The notes under the pieces: generated by a model
Database searches by the model: none
The model's input: only the letters and a program-made list of their open reading frames with translations
Told to the model about the DNA's origin: nothing
From: Psychroflexus gondwanensis ACAM 44
GTDB lineage: Bacteria; Bacteroidota; Bacteroidia; Flavobacteriales; Flavobacteriaceae
Length of the DNA: 64,000 bases
Assembly (NCBI RefSeq): GCF_000355905.1
Contig: NZ_APLF01000002.1
Coordinates: 62,001-126,000, forward strand
Direction: 5' to 3'
Made by a program: the position numbers and the translations under genes
Part shown: positions 46,373-54,689 of the stretch, piece after piece
Position numbering within the stretch: position 1 is the stretch's first letter
How the letters are laid out: each line of letters opens with the position of its first letter

Positions 46373-47553
46373 AAAAATTAGTTATAGCCTACAGTGGCGG
46401 TTTAGATACTTCATACTGTGCAGTAAGCCTATCAAAAGCAGGATACGAAGTACATGCCGTAAGTGTAAATACAGGAGGATTTACTTCAGATGAAATTAAA
46501 AAAATCAAAGCTAAAGCCCTTAAAATGGGTGTAGCTACCTATCAAAATATCGATGCTATTCAATCCTATTATCAAAAGGTGATTAAATATCTTATTTATG
46601 GTAATGTTCTAAAAAACAATACTTATCCATTGTCTGTAAGTGCTGAACGTATTATTCAAGCTATTGAAATTGTTCAATACGCTAAAAGCATCAATGCCCA
46701 ATATATAGCTCACGGCAGTACAGGTGCTGGTAATGACCAAGTGCGTTTTGATATGATCTTTCAAATTTTAGCACCTGAAATAGAAATTATAACACCAATA
46801 AGAGATGGAAAATTAACCAGACAAGAAGAAATAGATTATTTGAAGTCCAATGGTATTGAGATGCCATGGGATAAAGCAAAATATTCTATCAATCAAGGAC
46901 TGTGGGGCACAAGTGTTGGTGGCAAGGAGACTTTGACCTCTCAAAATCCATTACCAGAATCAGCATATCCTTCACAACTTAAAAAAGAAGTAGGTGAAAA
47001 AGTTACCTTAAGCTTTGAAAAAGGTGAATTTGTAGCTTTAAACAGCACTAAAAATTCACCAGAGAAAAATATCGAGTTATTAAACAAACTAGCCTCGGCT
47101 TATGCGATTGGTAGAGATATTCATGTAGGGGATACCATTGTTGGCATTAAAGGGAGGGTTGGCTTTGAAGCCGCTGCAGCTCTAATTATTATCAAAGCCC
47201 ATCATTTACTGGAAAAACATACACTCACCAAATGGCAACTTCAGCATAAAGAATACTTATCTAGTTTCTATGGGATGCATTTACATGAAGGTCTGTATTT
47301 AGATCCGGTGATGAGAGATACGGAGGCCTTTTTAGAAAGCAGTCAAGCCAAAGTTTCTGGAAATGTGGTTGTGAGTTTAAAGCCTTATCATTTTATGTTG
47401 GATGGTATAGATTCTAAGCATGATTTAATGAATGCCAAATTCGGGAGTTATGGAGAAGAGAACACAGGATGGACAGCAGCAGAAGCCAAAGGATTCATAA
47501 AAATATTTGGTAATCAGAATAAAATCTATCAACAGGTAAATTCAGAATCATGA
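46369..47553 (+). CDS. argG: Argininosuccinate synthase
   Basis: 394 residues. The ATP pyrophosphatase P-loop is VIAYSGGLDTSYCAVSL. IAHGSTGAGNDQVRFD and YSINQGLWGTSVGG are diagnostic, with HVGDTIVGIKGRVGFEAAAALI in the synthetase domain. It joins citrulline and aspartate with ATP. It overlaps the GNAT gene by 4 bases and argC by 4 bases, a tightly coupled operon. Confidence 0.96.
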   Translation: MKKLVIAYSGGLDTSYCAVSLSKAGYEVHAVSVNTGGFTSDEIKKIKAKALKMGVATYQNIDAIQSYYQKVIKYLIYGNVLKNNTYPLSVSAERIIQAIEIVQYAKSINAQYIAHGSTGAGNDQVRFDMIFQILAPEIEIITPIRDGKLTRQEEIDYLKSNGIEMPWDKAKYSINQGLWGTSVGGKETLTSQNPLPESAYPSQLKKEVGEKVTLSFEKGEFVALNSTKNSPEKNIELLNKLASAYAIGRDIHVGDTIVGIKGRVGFEAAAALIIIKAHHLLEKHTLTKWQLQHKEYLSSFYGMHLHEGLYLDPVMRDTEAFLESSQAKVSGNVVVSLKPYHFMLDGIDSKHDLMNAKFGSYGEENTGWTAAEAKGFIKIFGNQNKIYQQVNSES

Positions 47554-48527
47554 TACAGGTAGGTATAATAGGCGGTGCAGGATACACGGCGGGAGAATTG
47601 ATAAGACTACTACTCAATCATCCTGAAACTCACATTAATTTTATTTACAGCACTTCCAATGCTGGTCATAAAATTAGTAAAATCCATCAGGATTTAATTG
47701 GGTCAACAGACTTGATGTTTTCAAGCAAAATAAATCCAGAGATTGATGTTTTGTTTTTATGTCTAGGTCATGGTAATTCTAAAGCATTTTTAGAAAAAAA
47801 CAGCTTTTCTGAGACCACAAAAATTATTGATTTAAGCACTGATTTTAGATTAGAAGCAGATTCTAATTTAAATGGAAAAGCCTTTGTTTATGGTTTGCCA
47901 GAATTACAAAAAGAAGCTATTAAAAAAGCGAATTATATTGCAAATCCAGGTTGTTTTGCAACAGCAATTCAATTGGCATTATTACCACTAGCCAAATCCA
48001 ATGGGATAAAAGATGATCTACATATTAACGCAGTGACAGGAGCTACTGGGGCAGGAACCTCTTTATCAGCAACAACACATTTTGCTTGGAGAGACAACAA
48101 TTTTTCGCATTACAAAGCATTCACACATCAACATTTAGCGGAGATTAACCAAACTGTAAATCAATTACAGTCTAATTTTAATTCAGAAATTAATTTTATG
48201 CCGAATCGCGGGAATCATTCAAGAGGTATTTTCTCTACACTTTACACAAAGTTTGAAGGGAGTATAGAAGAAGCAAAAAAAATGTATTCAGATTTTTATA
48301 AGAATGCAGCATTTACTTTTGTTTCCGACGATCCTATTCATTTAAAGCAAGTGGTAAACACCAATAAATGTATTCTTCATTTACATAAACACAACGACAA
48401 ACTATTAGTTACAAGTATTATTGATAATCTTTTAAAAGGGGCTTCAGGGCAAGCAGTTCAAAATATGAATTTGATTTTTGGTTTTAATGAAAAAGAAGGC
48501 TTACAGTTGAAAGCAAATTATTTTTAA
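47550..48527 (+). CDS. argC: N-acyl-gamma-glutamyl-phosphate reductase
   Basis: 325 residues. The N-terminal Rossmann fold is QVGIIGGAGYTAGELIRLLLNHPE; the catalytic Cys is in NPGCFATAIQLALLPL. DLSTDFRL and AVTGATGAGTSLSATTHFAWR are typical of the Bacteroidota branch. It reduces the acylglutamyl phosphate to the semialdehyde; the acyl group is likely succinyl here. It is coupled to argG by a 4-base overlap and followed by a short repeat before proC. Confidence 0.95.
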   Translation: MIQVGIIGGAGYTAGELIRLLLNHPETHINFIYSTSNAGHKISKIHQDLIGSTDLMFSSKINPEIDVLFLCLGHGNSKAFLEKNSFSETTKIIDLSTDFRLEADSNLNGKAFVYGLPELQKEAIKKANYIANPGCFATAIQLALLPLAKSNGIKDDLHINAVTGATGAGTSLSATTHFAWRDNNFSHYKAFTHQHLAEINQTVNQLQSNFNSEINFMPNRGNHSRGIFSTLYTKFEGSIEEAKKMYSDFYKNAAFTFVSDDPIHLKQVVNTNKCILHLHKHNDKLLVTSIIDNLLKGASGQAVQNMNLIFGFNEKEGLQLKANYF

Positions 48528-48540
48528 CAAGTTCACCAAA

Positions 48541-48573
48541 AACCTGTTAGTTCTAAAAACCTGTCAGGTGTTA
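48541..48573. repeat. Intergenic ACCTG-type short repeat
   Basis: AACCTGTTAG at 48541 and the dyad ACCTG-T-CAGGT at 48559-48569, separated by TTCTAAA. This looks like a worn copy of the AACCTGTCAGGTT-type short repeats I recall as dispersed in flavobacterial intergenic DNA. It is the only copy I noticed in this window. Confidence 0.4.
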
Positions 48574-48590
48574 ATAAAAAACACAACAAC

Positions 48591-49391
48591 ATGAAAATCG
48601 CAATCATAGGAACAGGAAATTTAGGGAAGTCCATCGCAAAAGGACTCCTTACAAATAATGCGATGACATCTTTATATTTAACCAAAAGAGATTTGAATGA
48701 TATTCAAGAATTTGATGGCTATAAAAACGTAACGTTAACTACAGAAAACCTTGAAGCTGTAAAACAATCCGATATTTTAATCTTTGCAGTTCAGCCAACA
48801 CATTTTGAACAAATCCTAATAGATATAAAGCCTTATCTAACAGAAAATCACATCTTAATATCAACAATAACTGGATTTTTAATTCCAAAGATTGAAGGTT
48901 TAGTTGGTAACGACCAGTTCATTATTCGAGCTATGCCAAACACAGCAATTGCTGTTGGAAAATCTATGACCTGTTTATGTAGTAATGAAAAAGGCGCTAA
49001 ACGCATAAAAGTTGCCGAAGCTATTTTTAATAGATTAGGACATACTTTGGCTATTCCAGAATCTCAAATGCAAGCAGCAACTGTAATTTGTGCAAGTGGA
49101 ATTGCCTTTTGGATGAGACTCATTCGCGCCTCAACTCAAGCCGCAATTCAACTAGGTTTTGATGCTAAAGAGGCCCAGGAACTGGCTATGTATACCAGTG
49201 AAGGTGCTGCCAATTTATTGATTACAAATGGTCTACATCCAGAAGAAGAAATTGACCGTGTGACTACGCCTAAAGGGTGTACCATTGAAGGCTTAAATGA
49301 AATGGAGCATAAAGGATTGAGCTCATCTCTAATACAAGGTATGGTCGCTTCATTTAATAAGATTAACAACATTAAAAAAGAACAGATATGA
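48591..49391 (+). CDS. proC: Pyrroline-5-carboxylate reductase paralogue within the arginine operon
   Basis: 266 residues. The fold is complete: KIAIIGTGNLGKSIAKGLL, IFAVQPTHFEQIL, IRAMPNTAIAVGKSMTCL, and CASGIAFWMRLIRASTQAAIQLGF replaces the usual SGSGPAYI block. The C-terminal RVTTPKGCTIEGLNEME replaces the GGTT motif of the proline-operon copy. It is clearly divergent from the 15.2 kb ProC. It could make proline from semialdehyde arising in arginine metabolism, or have another imine substrate. It overlaps argD by 4 bases. Confidence 0.85.
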   Translation: MKIAIIGTGNLGKSIAKGLLTNNAMTSLYLTKRDLNDIQEFDGYKNVTLTTENLEAVKQSDILIFAVQPTHFEQILIDIKPYLTENHILISTITGFLIPKIEGLVGNDQFIIRAMPNTAIAVGKSMTCLCSNEKGAKRIKVAEAIFNRLGHTLAIPESQMQAATVICASGIAFWMRLIRASTQAAIQLGFDAKEAQELAMYTSEGAANLLITNGLHPEEEIDRVTTPKGCTIEGLNEMEHKGLSSSLIQGMVASFNKINNIKKEQI

Positions 49392-50512
49392 GTATATTTA
49401 AAGTATATCCATTATTTGACGTTACACCTGTTAGTGCAAAAGATGTTTACGTTTACGATGATAAAGGCATTGAATATTTAGACCTTTATGGTGGACATGC
49501 AGTAATTTCTATTGGGCATTCCCACCCAACATATGTAGCTGCAATCACAGAACAAATTCAAACTCTCGGATTCTATAGTAATGCTATTCAGAATCCGTTA
49601 CAAGCTAAATTGGCTAATAAACTCGAAGCACTTTCTGCTTGTAAAGGCTACCACTTATTTATGTGTAGTTCTGGAGCAGAGGCTAATGAAAATGCTCTAA
49701 AATTAGCGTCGTTTCATAATCAAAAGCACAGAATTTTAGCCTTTAAAAATTCCTTTCACGGTCGTACTTCGGCAGCGGTGGCAGCCACAGATAATACAAA
49801 GATTGTAGCGCCTTTAAATGCTCAACAAGGTGTTGATTTTGTAGAGTTGGGTGACTTAAATGCAGTTGAAGATATTCTAAAACAAAACGAAACTTGTGCA
49901 GTCATTGTTGAATGCATTCAAGGTGTTGGTGGTTTAGACCAAAGTACAACTGAGTTTTGTCAAGGTTTAGAAAAACTTTGTAAACAATACAATACAGTAT
50001 TAATTGCTGATGAAGTACAGTCTGGTTTTGGTAGAACTGGTGATTTTTTCGCTTTTGAAAAGCATAATTTTAAACCGGATATTATTTCAATAGCGAAAGG
50101 CATGGGCAACGGCTTCCCAGTTGGTGGTATTTTAATCCACCCAAGTATCCAAGCATCTTACGGACTGTTAGGCACTACTTTTGGAGGAAACCATTTAGCT
50201 TGTGCAGCTACGCTTTCTGTCCTAGACGTCTTAGAGAATGAAAACTTGATGCAAAATGCCAAAGAAATGTCTAATTATTTTGTTGGTAAAGCTGAAAAAA
50301 TCCCAAAATTAAAAGCTGTTAAAGGACGTGGATTGATGCTAGGTTTGGAGTTCGATTTTCCCGTTGCTATGTTAAGGAAAAATCTTCTTTATCATCAACA
50401 CATATTTACAGGAAGTTCTAAAAATCCTAATCTCATTAGAATTCTCCCACCTTTGACTATTCAAAAAAAACATATAGACTTCTTATTTGAAGCCCTAAAA
50501 CTAGAATTGTAA
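49388..50512 (+). CDS. argD: N-acyl-ornithine aminotransferase
   Basis: 374 residues, class III PLP aminotransferase. Motifs are YLDLYGGHAVISIGHSHP, FMCSSGAEANENALKLA, FKNSFHGRTSAAVAATDN, LIADEVQSGFGRTGDFFAFE and the PLP lysine in ISIAKGMGNGFPVGG. It converts N-acylglutamate semialdehyde to N-acylornithine. In this context N-succinylornithine is the likely product. It is coupled to proC and one base from argF'. Confidence 0.94.
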   Translation: MSIFKVYPLFDVTPVSAKDVYVYDDKGIEYLDLYGGHAVISIGHSHPTYVAAITEQIQTLGFYSNAIQNPLQAKLANKLEALSACKGYHLFMCSSGAEANENALKLASFHNQKHRILAFKNSFHGRTSAAVAATDNTKIVAPLNAQQGVDFVELGDLNAVEDILKQNETCAVIVECIQGVGGLDQSTTEFCQGLEKLCKQYNTVLIADEVQSGFGRTGDFFAFEKHNFKPDIISIAKGMGNGFPVGGILIHPSIQASYGLLGTTFGGNHLACAATLSVLDVLENENLMQNAKEMSNYFVGKAEKIPKLKAVKGRGLMLGLEFDFPVAMLRKNLLYHQHIFTGSSKNPNLIRILPPLTIQKKHIDFLFEALKLEL

Positions 50513-50513
50513 A

Positions 50514-51455
50514 ATGAAAAAATATACCACTATATCAGATATTTCAAATCTTAGTGAGACTATTATGCAAGCCATATCGCTGAAAAACAATCCTTTTCTT
50601 TATTCGGAATTAGGCAAGCATAAAACCTTAGTCATGTTATTTTTTAATGCCAGCTTACGTACCCGATTAAGCACAGAAAAAGCTGCTAGAAACTTGGGTA
50701 TGGAAGTGATGATTTTAAATGTAAACGATGCATGGCAGTTAGAATTTGAAGATGGTACTGTTATGAACACCAATACTTCTGAACATATTAAAGAGGCGGC
50801 TCAAGTTATTTCGCAATATGCAGATGTGATTGCAGTTCGGGCATTTCCAACTCTAAAAGACAAGAAAAAGGACGAGTCTGAATATGTGTTGAATAGCTTT
50901 GTAAAATATGCATCGGTTCCAGTTATTAATATGGAAAGTGCAATGTCACATCCTTTACAAGCATTGGCAGATGCGATAACAATTTCAGAATTAAGCACAA
51001 AACGAAAGCCTAAAGTGGTATTGTCTTGGGCACCACATCCAAAAGCTTTGCCTCAAGCTGTACCCAATTCATTTGTTGAAATGATGCAGCTTTTGGAGGT
51101 TGATTTTTGTATCACGCATCCTAAAGACTATGAGTTAAACCCTGAAATTACTAAACACTCACAGATTAATTACAATCAAGAAGAAGCCTTGAAAGATGCT
51201 GATTTTGTTTATGTAAAAAATTGGAGTAGTTATAAGGAATATGGTCAGATTTTATCTCAAGATAACAACTGGAGAATGACCAAAGCTAAACTAGGCAATG
51301 CGAAATTTATGCATTGCTTACCTGTAAGGCGGAATGTGGTTGTTGAAGATGCTGTTTTAGATAGTGACAAGTCCATAGTGATGCAACAAGCTAATAACAG
51401 AACTTACGCTGCACAGGTGGTTTTGATGCAACTCGTAGAAGATTTAAATAAATAA
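50514..51455 (+). CDS. argF': N-succinylornithine carbamoyltransferase (argF' type)
   Basis: 313 residues. The carbamoyl-phosphate loop is FFNASLRTRLST (residues 43-54) and the C-terminal HCLPVRRN is typical of N-acylornithine transcarbamylases; HCLP is shared with OTCase. NMESAMSHPLQALADA is the acyl-branch version of the HPxQ motif. The specificity position, Glu92 in Xanthomonas N-acetylornithine and Pro90 in Bacteroides N-succinylornithine enzymes, is Ser89 here (NTNTSEHI). Published substitutions of Glu92 by Ser, Pro, Val or Ala switch the acetyl enzyme to succinyl, so succinylornithine is predicted. The product is N-succinylcitrulline. Confidence 0.9.
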   Translation: MKKYTTISDISNLSETIMQAISLKNNPFLYSELGKHKTLVMLFFNASLRTRLSTEKAARNLGMEVMILNVNDAWQLEFEDGTVMNTNTSEHIKEAAQVISQYADVIAVRAFPTLKDKKKDESEYVLNSFVKYASVPVINMESAMSHPLQALADAITISELSTKRKPKVVLSWAPHPKALPQAVPNSFVEMMQLLEVDFCITHPKDYELNPEITKHSQINYNQEEALKDADFVYVKNWSSYKEYGQILSQDNNWRMTKAKLGNAKFMHCLPVRRNVVVEDAVLDSDKSIVMQQANNRTYAAQVVLMQLVEDLNK

Positions 51456-51459
51456 AACC

Positions 51460-51474
51460 CTTCCCTCTGGGAAG
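51460..51474 (+). other. Small hairpin between argF' and argB
   Basis: CTTCCC-TCT-GGGAAG, 6-bp stem and 3-base loop, in the 25-base gap just before the argB start. No U-run follows, so it is more likely a processing or translation-tuning element than a terminator. Confidence 0.35.
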
Positions 51475-51480
51475 ATTAGT

Positions 51481-52263
51481 ATGGGAATGAAAACACTTAA
51501 AGTCATTAAAATCGGCGGGAATATCATAGATGATAATGAAGCTTTGTTAGGCTTTCTAAAAGACTTTTCAAACCTTAAAGGCCCTAAACTTTTGGTCCAT
51601 GGTGGTGGAAAATTGGCGACAGATTTGGCTCAAAAAATGGGTGTAGAAGTTAAAATGATTGATGGCAGACGTATAACCGATGTCCACACTCTAGATATAA
51701 TTGTTATGATGTATGCTGGTAAAATCAATAAAAACATAGTTGTAAATCTTCAGGCTAACCAATGCAACGCTATCGGGTTTTCGGGTGCAGATGGAAATAG
51801 CATCATTTCTACAAAAAGACCTACTACTCCTGTTGATTTTGGATTTGCAGGCGATGTGACTCAAGTCAATACAGAAGTTCTGGAATTATTGATTAACCAA
51901 AATATAACGCCAGTATTTTGTGCCATTACACATGATAAAAATGGACAACTTTTAAACACCAATGCCGATACCATTGCTTCAGAATTAGCTATCGCTTTGG
52001 CTAAGACCTACCAAACAGAATTATATTACTGTTTTGGAAAAAGTGGAGTTTTAAGGGATATAAACGATGAATTTTCAGTTATAGAATCCATAACTCCAGA
52101 TAATGTGCAAGAGTTAATTCAAAATAAAATAATTTCCGATGGTATGCTTCCTAAAATTAAGAATAGCATAAATGCCATTAATCATAGAGTCAATAAAGTC
52201 TGCATTGGCAAATCTGAAATGATTTTTAACCCATTTACATATTTTACAAGCATAACAAAATGA
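51481..52263 (+). CDS. argB: N-acylglutamate kinase
   Basis: 260 residues of the amino-acid kinase family: KVIKIGGNIIDD, LLVHGGGKLATDLAQKMG, MIDGRRITDVHTLDIIVM, NTNADTIASELAIAL and the C-terminal SDGMLPKIKNSINAI. It phosphorylates N-acylglutamate. The start at 51481 has an alternative ATG 6 bases later. Its stop overlaps the argE start by 4 bases. With argF' of succinyl type the substrate is likely N-succinylglutamate. Confidence 0.94.
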   Translation: MGMKTLKVIKIGGNIIDDNEALLGFLKDFSNLKGPKLLVHGGGKLATDLAQKMGVEVKMIDGRRITDVHTLDIIVMMYAGKINKNIVVNLQANQCNAIGFSGADGNSIISTKRPTTPVDFGFAGDVTQVNTEVLELLINQNITPVFCAITHDKNGQLLNTNADTIASELAIALAKTYQTELYYCFGKSGVLRDINDEFSVIESITPDNVQELIQNKIISDGMLPKIKNSINAINHRVNKVCIGKSEMIFNPFTYFTSITK

Positions 52264-53321
52264 TAGATAAACTAACAACTAAAGCCATCAACTTATTGAA
52301 ACAACTCGTAGAAACGCCATCTTTTTCTTTTGAAGAGGAACATACAGCGCAACTTATAGAGCATTGGTTTCAACATCAGAGCATTCCTTTTAACCGTCAA
52401 AAAAATAATATTTGGTCAACCAATGAATATTTTGATGAAAGTAAACCCACGATTTTACTCAACTCCCATCACGATACTGTGCAACCTAATAGTGGTTACA
52501 CCAAGGATCCATTTGAGGCTGTGGTTGAAGGCGGAAAGCTATATGGATTGGGAAGTAATGATGCTGGGGGATGTCTGGTCTCTTTATTAGCCACTTTCGC
52601 CTATTTTTATGCAAAGAAAGACTTGAAGTACAACTTAGTCATCGTAGCCTCTGCTGAAGAGGAAAACAGTGGCGATAATGGTTTGAATAGTATGTTGACC
52701 ATTATTCCCAAAATAGAGGTGGCTATTGTTGGTGAACCCACCTTAATGCAGCTTGCTGTTGCCGAAAAAGGCTTGGTTGTTTTTGATGCTAAAATAAAAG
52801 GTACACCTAGTCATGCTGCTCATCCTAATACCGACAATGCTATTTATAACTGCATACCCGTTTTACAATGGTTTCAAGATTATAAATTTGAACGAACATC
52901 GTCTGTTTTAGGTGATGTAAAAATGACCGTAACACAAATAAAGGCAGGTAAACAACACAACGCAATACCAGGGGAGGTGGAGTTGGTCGTCGACGTGAGA
53001 GTGAACGAATGCTATACCAACGAGGAAATTGTACAAACTCTTCAAGAAAATGCACCTTGCTCAAGTATTATACCTCGAAGTACTCGATTAAACTCTTCTT
53101 CTATTCCTCTCGAACACGAATTGGTGAAAGCGGGTACAGAATTGGGAAGGACAACCTATGGCTCACCAACGCTCTCAGACCAAGCGATATTAACTTGCCC
53201 TTCGTTAAAATTAGGTCCAGGCGACAGTACGCGATCGCATACTGCAGATGAATTTATTTATGTAAATGAAATTGAAGATGGGATTAAAACCTACATTAGT
53301 TTATTAAAAAAAGTACTATAA
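52260..53321 (+). CDS. argE: N-acyl-citrulline/ornithine deacylase, M20 family
   Basis: 353 residues. Metal-binding motifs are NSHHDTVQPN, GLGSNDAGGCLVSLL, SAEEENSGDNG with the catalytic Glu, and VGEPT; the C-terminal HTADEFI provides the last ligand. The dimerisation lid is in the middle (GTPSHAAHPNTDNAI). With an argF' pathway its substrate should be the acylcitrulline (probably N-succinylcitrulline), giving citrulline for ArgG. It is coupled to argB and followed by argH after 31 bases. Confidence 0.92.
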   Translation: MIDKLTTKAINLLKQLVETPSFSFEEEHTAQLIEHWFQHQSIPFNRQKNNIWSTNEYFDESKPTILLNSHHDTVQPNSGYTKDPFEAVVEGGKLYGLGSNDAGGCLVSLLATFAYFYAKKDLKYNLVIVASAEEENSGDNGLNSMLTIIPKIEVAIVGEPTLMQLAVAEKGLVVFDAKIKGTPSHAAHPNTDNAIYNCIPVLQWFQDYKFERTSSVLGDVKMTVTQIKAGKQHNAIPGEVELVVDVRVNECYTNEEIVQTLQENAPCSSIIPRSTRLNSSSIPLEHELVKAGTELGRTTYGSPTLSDQAILTCPSLKLGPGDSTRSHTADEFIYVNEIEDGIKTYISLLKKVL

Positions 53322-53352
53322 AACTGAAATTGGAACTAGTAAAACTACACTT

Positions 53353-54627
53353 ATGAAACTTTGGGACAAAGGTATTTCAATCGACAAAAAAATAGAACAA
53401 TTTACTGTTGGTAACGACCGTGAAATCGATTTACATATTGCTAAATACGATGTTCAAGCATCTCTAGCACATGCTAAAATGTTAAGGCACATCGGTATTT
53501 TAACTGGTGACGAATTAATTCTATTAGAACAAGGTTTAAAAGGTTTAGCACAACAAATTGAAAAAGGTACTTTTACAATTGAACCTCAGTTTGAAGACGT
53601 TCATTCTAAAATTGAATTTGAGTTGACCACTAGTTTAGGTGAAGTCGGTAAAAAAATTCACACGGCACGTTCTAGAAACGATCAAGTTTTGGTCGCTTTA
53701 CAGTTGTTTTATAAAGATCATTTAAAGGAAATTAAAACGAAAACGAAAACTTTTTTCGACACGCTTCTATCGCTTGCAGACTCTCATAAAAACTCTTTGC
53801 TTCCTGGTTACACCCATTTACAAGTGGCTATGCCTTCCTCTTTTGGTTTGTGGTTTTCAGCCTATGCTGAACAGTTAATAGACGATGTCTTTTTATTGGA
53901 TGCTGCCTTAAAAACGGTAGACCAGAACCCTTTGGGTTCCGCTGCTGGATATGGAAGTTCATTCCCCATAAATAGGGAGTTTACAACCAAAGAACTAGGC
54001 TTTTCGACATTAAAATACAATGTGGTAGCTGCTCAAATGAGTCGTGGTAAAAGCGAACGAACTTTAGCATTAGCTCTGGGAAGTTTATGCAATACTATGT
54101 CGCGTTTTGCTATGGATATCTGTTTGTATAACAGTCAGAATTTTGGATTTATTGGATTTCCAGACCAGTTGACTACAGGGAGTAGTATTATGCCACATAA
54201 AAAAAACCCTGATGTTTTTGAGCTTATAAGAGGGAAATGCAACAAAATTCAAGCTTTACATACCGAGATGGTTTTAATTACCAATAATTTGCCAAGCGGT
54301 TATCATAGAGACTTCCAACTACTAAAAGAAAACAGCATTGCAGCAGTTGAAGATGTAAAAGACATACTTGACATTTTTAATTATACTATTCAAAAAGTGA
54401 TTGTAAAAGACATTGATTTAACGGATGAAAAATACCAGCATTTATCTACTGTAGATAGCATAAATAATCTGGTAATTGAAGGAATGTCATTTAGAGAAGC
54501 TTATCAAACTATAGGGAAGCAAGTTGAAGAAGGGACCTATACTTCGGATTCTGCTAAAAGCCACACTCACGAAGGCAGTATAGGAAATCTCTGTTTAGAA
54601 GAAATAAAAGCTAAATTTCCAAACTAA
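53353..54627 (+). CDS. argH: Argininosuccinate lyase
   Basis: 424 residues of the fumarase/aspartase superfamily. EDVHSKIEFELT, HTARSRNDQVLVALQL, YTHLQVAMP and the catalytic-loop signature GSSIMPHKKNPDVFELIRGKC are all present. It splits argininosuccinate into arginine and fumarate. It is the last gene of the operon; its stop codon overlaps a strong terminator. Confidence 0.97.
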   Translation: MKLWDKGISIDKKIEQFTVGNDREIDLHIAKYDVQASLAHAKMLRHIGILTGDELILLEQGLKGLAQQIEKGTFTIEPQFEDVHSKIEFELTTSLGEVGKKIHTARSRNDQVLVALQLFYKDHLKEIKTKTKTFFDTLLSLADSHKNSLLPGYTHLQVAMPSSFGLWFSAYAEQLIDDVFLLDAALKTVDQNPLGSAAGYGSSFPINREFTTKELGFSTLKYNVVAAQMSRGKSERTLALALGSLCNTMSRFAMDICLYNSQNFGFIGFPDQLTTGSSIMPHKKNPDVFELIRGKCNKIQALHTEMVLITNNLPSGYHRDFQLLKENSIAAVEDVKDILDIFNYTIQKVIVKDIDLTDEKYQHLSTVDSINNLVIEGMSFREAYQTIGKQVEEGTYTSDSAKSHTHEGSIGNLCLEEIKAKFPN

Positions 54628-54660
54628 AACACAGCATTTCTAAAGAAATGCTGTGTTTTG
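54626..54660 (+). terminator. Intrinsic terminator of the arginine operon
   Basis: Perfect 15-bp stem AAAACACAGCATTTC / GAAATGCTGTGTTTT at 54626-54640 and 54645-54659 with TAAA loop. It starts inside the argH stop codon. The A-rich left arm may also serve leuB transcripts from the opposite strand, 30 bases away. Confidence 0.88.
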
Positions 54661-54689
54661 GAAGTTGTTAATAAAAGAAATTGTAAAGC

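Noticed and set aside
51460-51474. Hairpin between argF' and argB as a transcription terminator
   Set aside because: There is no U-run after it and the operon clearly continues through argB, argE and argH to a strong terminator.
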